The notes beneath the pieces are model-generated. The model was not told the DNA's origin and made no database searches. It worked only from the letters and a program-made list of their open reading frames with translations. This document shows, in pieces, positions 61,306 through 64,000 of a DNA stretch of 64,000 nt. Position 1 is the stretch's first letter; each line of letters starts with the position of its first letter. The stretch comes from Megalonaias nervosa (taxonomy: Eukaryota; Mollusca; Bivalvia; Unionida; Unionidae), in the NCBI GenBank assembly GCA_016617855.1, contig JAECUM010001126.1, positions 230,531 through 294,530 of the forward strand. The letters run 5' to 3'. The translations under genes were made by a program, and so were the position numbers.

Positions 61306-61796
61306 ATGGAGCAAAACGAATTTGTGGCGCATCCTATAATAAAAAATTATGAAGCATCTCGAGATGGTGTTATTAGAAACTGTAGATTGAAAAACCAGTA
61401 GGTAGTATTAATAATACTGGTTATCTTGCGTTTACTGCTAATGGCAAGAAAAATTATTACTCACATAGATTTACATACGAGTGTTTTTTTGGAATAATCA
61501 AAGATGGGTATGTGGTGGATCACATCAACGGCGATAAGCTTGATAATTCACTTGGAAATCTACGTATTATCACGCAAAGTGAAAACTGTAAGTTTGGAAA
61601 CACTGGCGGGGCACGATTTGCAAGACCTGTTAAATCCGTAAATGCAGATGGTGAAGAAATTGTGTTCAAGTCAATTAATTCTGCTGCCAAATATTTTGAC
61701 ATAGTACCACCTTCAGTACAATACGTGGCAGAAAATATACGGAAATCTGCCTTTTCCAAAAGATTATTGCAAAAAATAAATTTTCAATACGTTTAG
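61306..61796 (+). pseudogene. HNH endonuclease with NUMOD1-like tail, frameshifted
   Basis: The frame from the ATG at 61,306 (MEQNEFVAHPIIKNYEASRD) ends at a TAG at 61,399-61,401. The remaining part, in another frame up to TAA-type termination at 61,796, reads YYSHRFTYECFFGIIKDGYV, then VDHINGDKLDNSLGNLRIIT, an HNH_3 core (H-I-N-G-D...N...L-R). It closes with KSVNADGEEIVFKSINSAAK and YFDIVPPSVQYV, a NUMOD1-like DNA-binding helix-turn-helix. The shift lies near an A5 run (61,390-61,394). Such free-standing homing-type nucleases are common passengers in large DNA viruses and phages. Confidence 0.85.
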
Positions 61797-61847
61797 TCTA
61801 CCGTATTTTTAATGTTACCAAATGATTACTTGATACCTACTGAAACG

Positions 61848-62284
61848 TTAATTTTCCCAAGGGTTTTGTTTAGCCATAATTACAGTCACTGACTCTATCA
61901 GGGGTTCATCTTCACCGCTCTCAGCATTGACAGAATCAGATAGCATAATCTTTCTTAATTGCATTACACGATTATCCACAATCTTTTTCTTTCGTACTCG
62001 TGAGACAGTTCGGATTTAATATTTTCGATAGAACGTGCAAGAGGTGTAAATAGCTTTACCTGATTGTCGTTTACCATGGCTAGTGATTCAAGCATGGATT
62101 GATAAATTAATTTTATAAATCTGTAGTTTGAAGATAGTGTATATTTATTATCAAATTTTCTTTGTTGCAGTAATTCAAAATCGCACATAATTTTCTGAGG
62201 GTCGAGATTATCAGATATTTTTATTCCGTTATGTTTTAGTTTTTTAATAGCACAGATAATATCATTAATGTTTTCTTGGTTCAT
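61848..62284 (-). pseudogene. Unknown viral protein, frameshifted
   Basis: The ATG at 62,284 opens 106 codons (MNQENINDIICAIKKLKHNG ... ANVNDNQVKL-type helical, lysine-rich sequence) ending at 61,964. Past a T5 run on the plus strand (61,984-61,988) the alternative frame continues with MQLRKIMLSDSVNAESGEDE and ends at TAA 61,848-61,850, giving about 145 codons in all. Highly charged and helical, with an acidic C-terminal part. No domain recognised. It has the TATATATATA stretch before its ATG, like its neighbours, which supports it as a real viral gene. Confidence 0.6.
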
Positions 62285-62318
62285 TATATATATATATATT
62301 TTATATTTAATATAAAAA

Positions 62319-62715
62319 TAAACAAAAATATACAGCGCGGGGTGACATTCGGTCTACCATTCCATAGTTGTATCAGATAAACCTAATGAGGTTCCGAATC
62401 TTTGTTTAGACATTTACCCCCAAGAGACCCCTAAATATCCGTAACCGAAACTTTAGAGGCTCAGAGGGTTGTCTGTACGTGTAGGTCTTATTTGTGACCA
62501 ATCAGATTCTGTTTATTGTTGCCTTACAAGAATTCCTAGATATCCGTAACCGAAACTCTAAGAACTCAAAGGCTGATTGGTCTTTGTGACCTGGAATCTC
62601 ATTAGGTTTATTTTTTGTTTGCGATTGTGTCTTTTGGAATGGCCCCTGTGTGGGGTACCCCTTTAGTGAAGTCACAAGGTCACGACCTCATATCACCCCC
62701 CGCTGTATATTTTTG
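62319..62715. mobile_element. MITE-like inverted-repeat element inside the viral region
   Basis: The ends CAAAAATATACAGCG(C)GGGG and CCCCCGCTGTATATTTTTG are inverted copies. Further in, AAACCTAATGAGGTTCC pairs with GGAATCTCATTAGGTTT. Two internal direct repeats share ATATCCGTAACCGAAACT. No coding potential. It occupies the space between two viral genes. Confidence 0.7.
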
Positions 62716-62996
62716 ATGAGATGATATGATGATGAGATGATGATGATGATGAAATGCCGTCTTCACGCCAGCACACCAACCCATAACGATCAACCAATGG
62801 GTTATTCACAAAAGTGAATCCACCACGTGTTGACGTAGTGGATTGGTGTACTCTGAAGACGGGGGTGGCTGGAGCCCCCAATAAATTATAAATTTTGGCA
62901 TAAAATCGCCCCCGCAGATAATTTATCCTTCTTGGGTTTCGAACCATGACCCTCCGGATGAGAGTTTCTACACGCTATCAACTGAGCTATCGGACC
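62716..62996 (-). mobile_element. tRNA-derived SINE inserted between viral genes
   Basis: On the minus strand GGTCCGATAGCTCAGTTGAT (A box) and GGGTCATGGTTCGAAACCC (B box) form the 5' two thirds of a tRNA-like head. The expected 3' acceptor strand does not pair, so this is not a tRNA gene. A body follows, with a TCATCATCATC tail at 62,712-62,760. The open frame at 62,693-62,947 is SINE sequence. Confidence 0.75.
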
Positions 62997-63359
62997 TTGT
63001 TATAAATACATATTGAAAAAGTTAGCATGTGTTTACCAATAACCTTAGCTTAACAATTTGTCAGTCATTCCTAAAAACTACAATATTCTCTAACAAAAAC
63101 CATATTTTCTGTCTAAAATGAGATTTTATAGTTTCCAAAATATATATAATTCTGTATAAAACTGAGTCTATGCGTGGGCTGTAACAGCGGATATTGATTT
63201 AGTTATAATATATAGCGGTCTTAAAATAACTTTACGCACAGTTGTTATGGAATAATCAATATGCAGCCACAGCTTTCTAGATTTCATTGTGCACGGATTT
63301 TATGTAAACAAAAGAATAAACATCCGGATATTGTTATAAAAACGCATTATGATAACGCT
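62997..63359. other. Gap between SINE and structural gene
   Basis: AT-rich, without a defensible gene. A 34-codon plus-strand frame (63,261-63,365, starting MQPQLSRFHCARILCKQKNK) is open but too short to assign. Confidence 0.4.
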
Positions 63360-64000
63360 CTATGAGCGTACATACAGGTTTATATTCAGTTCTTCGTTCC
63401 TCGTGTCCAGAATTCTATTATTTTGGGCTGTAAGTTTGAAATTTATTCTTGTCAGAAATGGATTATGAACTCGCAGGTAAACGGGATTAATTGGTTCAAT
63501 TACGATTAACCACCCTGGTGGGGCCAACGGGCTAAAACTGAATAATATGTACCCTTGCTCCGCAGTGCCACTGCGGTGGCTAGATTTAGAAAGATCTACC
63601 TGATAGCTACCTTCAATAACATCGCATACCAGATTGACTGCAATAACTGATGTTATGTTTACAATACATGGCGATATATGTCTACCGGCACCAAAGGGGT
63701 TGTTATTGTGTTTTAGTATAACCGGTGGTGGGGCTATTTTTTTCCACGATTCAATTACTCCCGGATAATATTCTTCAATAAGATTACTTAATGATTTCTT
63801 CATTTCAGCGTTATTTAAATCTGATATAACAAATGTTTGTAAATCTTTTTCTGTTATTTTATAATGATTAAGAAATACTTGTTTAGATTCTGGATTTGTG
63901 TAACGATTTCCATCGAATTTAGTCGCAGTGTTTATAATACTTCGATTGACGATGTATAAATCGAATAGGATACCATTTAAATGTTTTATTGACTCGATTA
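63360..64000 (-). CDS. Probable viral structural protein, 5' part outside the window
   Basis: Open frame of at least 213 codons that runs off the right edge. An in-frame Met at 63,803 is internal, since the frame is open and similar in character upstream. The sequence is helical at first (KITEKDLQTFVISDLNNAEM), then has beta-rich, proline- and glycine-containing stretches (IAPPPVILKHNNNPFGAGRH; YILFSFSPLAPPGWLIVIEP). The end, INFKLTAQNNRILDTRNEEL then NINLYVRS, is like the closing strands of jelly-roll capsid or fibre proteins. By position in a Polinton-like genome a capsid, penton or fibre protein is expected. The exact identity is an inference. Confidence 0.6.
   Translation of the reverse strand, partial: IESIKHLNGILFDLYIVNRSIINTATKFDGNRYTNPESKQVFLNHYKITEKDLQTFVISDLNNAEMKKSLSNLIEEYYPGVIESWKKIAPPPVILKHNNNPFGAGRHISPCIVNITSVIAVNLVCDVIEGSYQVDLSKSSHRSGTAEQGYILFSFSPLAPPGWLIVIEPINPVYLRVHNPFLTRINFKLTAQNNRILDTRNEELNINLYVRS

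Noticed and set aside
62925..62996. tRNA gene
   Set aside because: A and B boxes are present, but the acceptor 3' strand does not pair with the 5' strand and a SINE body with simple tail follows.

Overview
The window is AT-rich, intron-bearing animal DNA. The style of the tRNA-derived SINEs, the hairpin elements, the tetranucleotide and AT microsatellites, and a host gene combining armadillo repeats with a TIR domain point to a lophotrochozoan, most likely a bivalve mollusc. The species cannot be fixed from the sequence. I found no bacterial genes, rRNA, functional tRNA gene or CRISPR array.

Region 1 (about 3-26.5 kb, minus strand) is one host gene in pieces. It has a first coding exon with a myristoylation-type start (MGCAPST), three armadillo-like helical exons, and then exons that together give most of a TIR domain (HIMISYNWDN; IRDRLVEHGYNVWLDMEHM; AEYAFHRHKEIIPLKM). 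A proline-rich exon with a possible SAM-like start follows. The long introns hold SINEs, a 42-bp minisatellite, a roughly 155-bp satellite, AT microsatellites and hairpin elements. Region 2 (26.5-40 kb) has no gene I can defend. It carries a three-way-junction double hairpin, a palindromic MITE, a 3.5-kb fold-back-like element bounded by inverted TACCCGTACGAAA, and several SINEs.

Region 3 (about 40.7-49.2 kb, minus strand) is a decayed Ty3/gypsy-type LTR retrotransposon with long diverged LTRs. The domain order is gag, protease, integrase, reverse transcriptase, RNase H, so integrase lies before RT as in the Gmr1-like group. Region 4 (49.2-55.15 kb) is a 1.2-kb minisatellite with an 18-bp-like unit, some dispersed repeats and no supported gene. 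It ends in a repeat whose sister copy opens the window.

Region 5 (55.15 kb to the window end) is the most interesting part: one end of an integrated double-stranded DNA virus or transposon of the Polinton/Maverick-adintovirus kind. It begins with a 174-bp palindromic terminus. The genes are a packaging ATPase (minus), a zinc-ribbon/parvovirus-type phospholipase A2 protein (plus), a DDE integrase (plus), one very long minus-strand frame that reads protein-primed-type PolB, then an SF1 helicase, then an HNH nuclease, a small zinc-ribbon protein, an HNH/NUMOD-type endonuclease, an unknown protein, and the C-terminal part of a probable structural protein that runs off the edge. Several genes start right after a TATATA-like stretch touching the ATG. 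At least seven breaks (two in-frame TAG stops and five frame changes), plus a MITE and a SINE inserted between genes, show that this copy is an old and probably inactive insertion.
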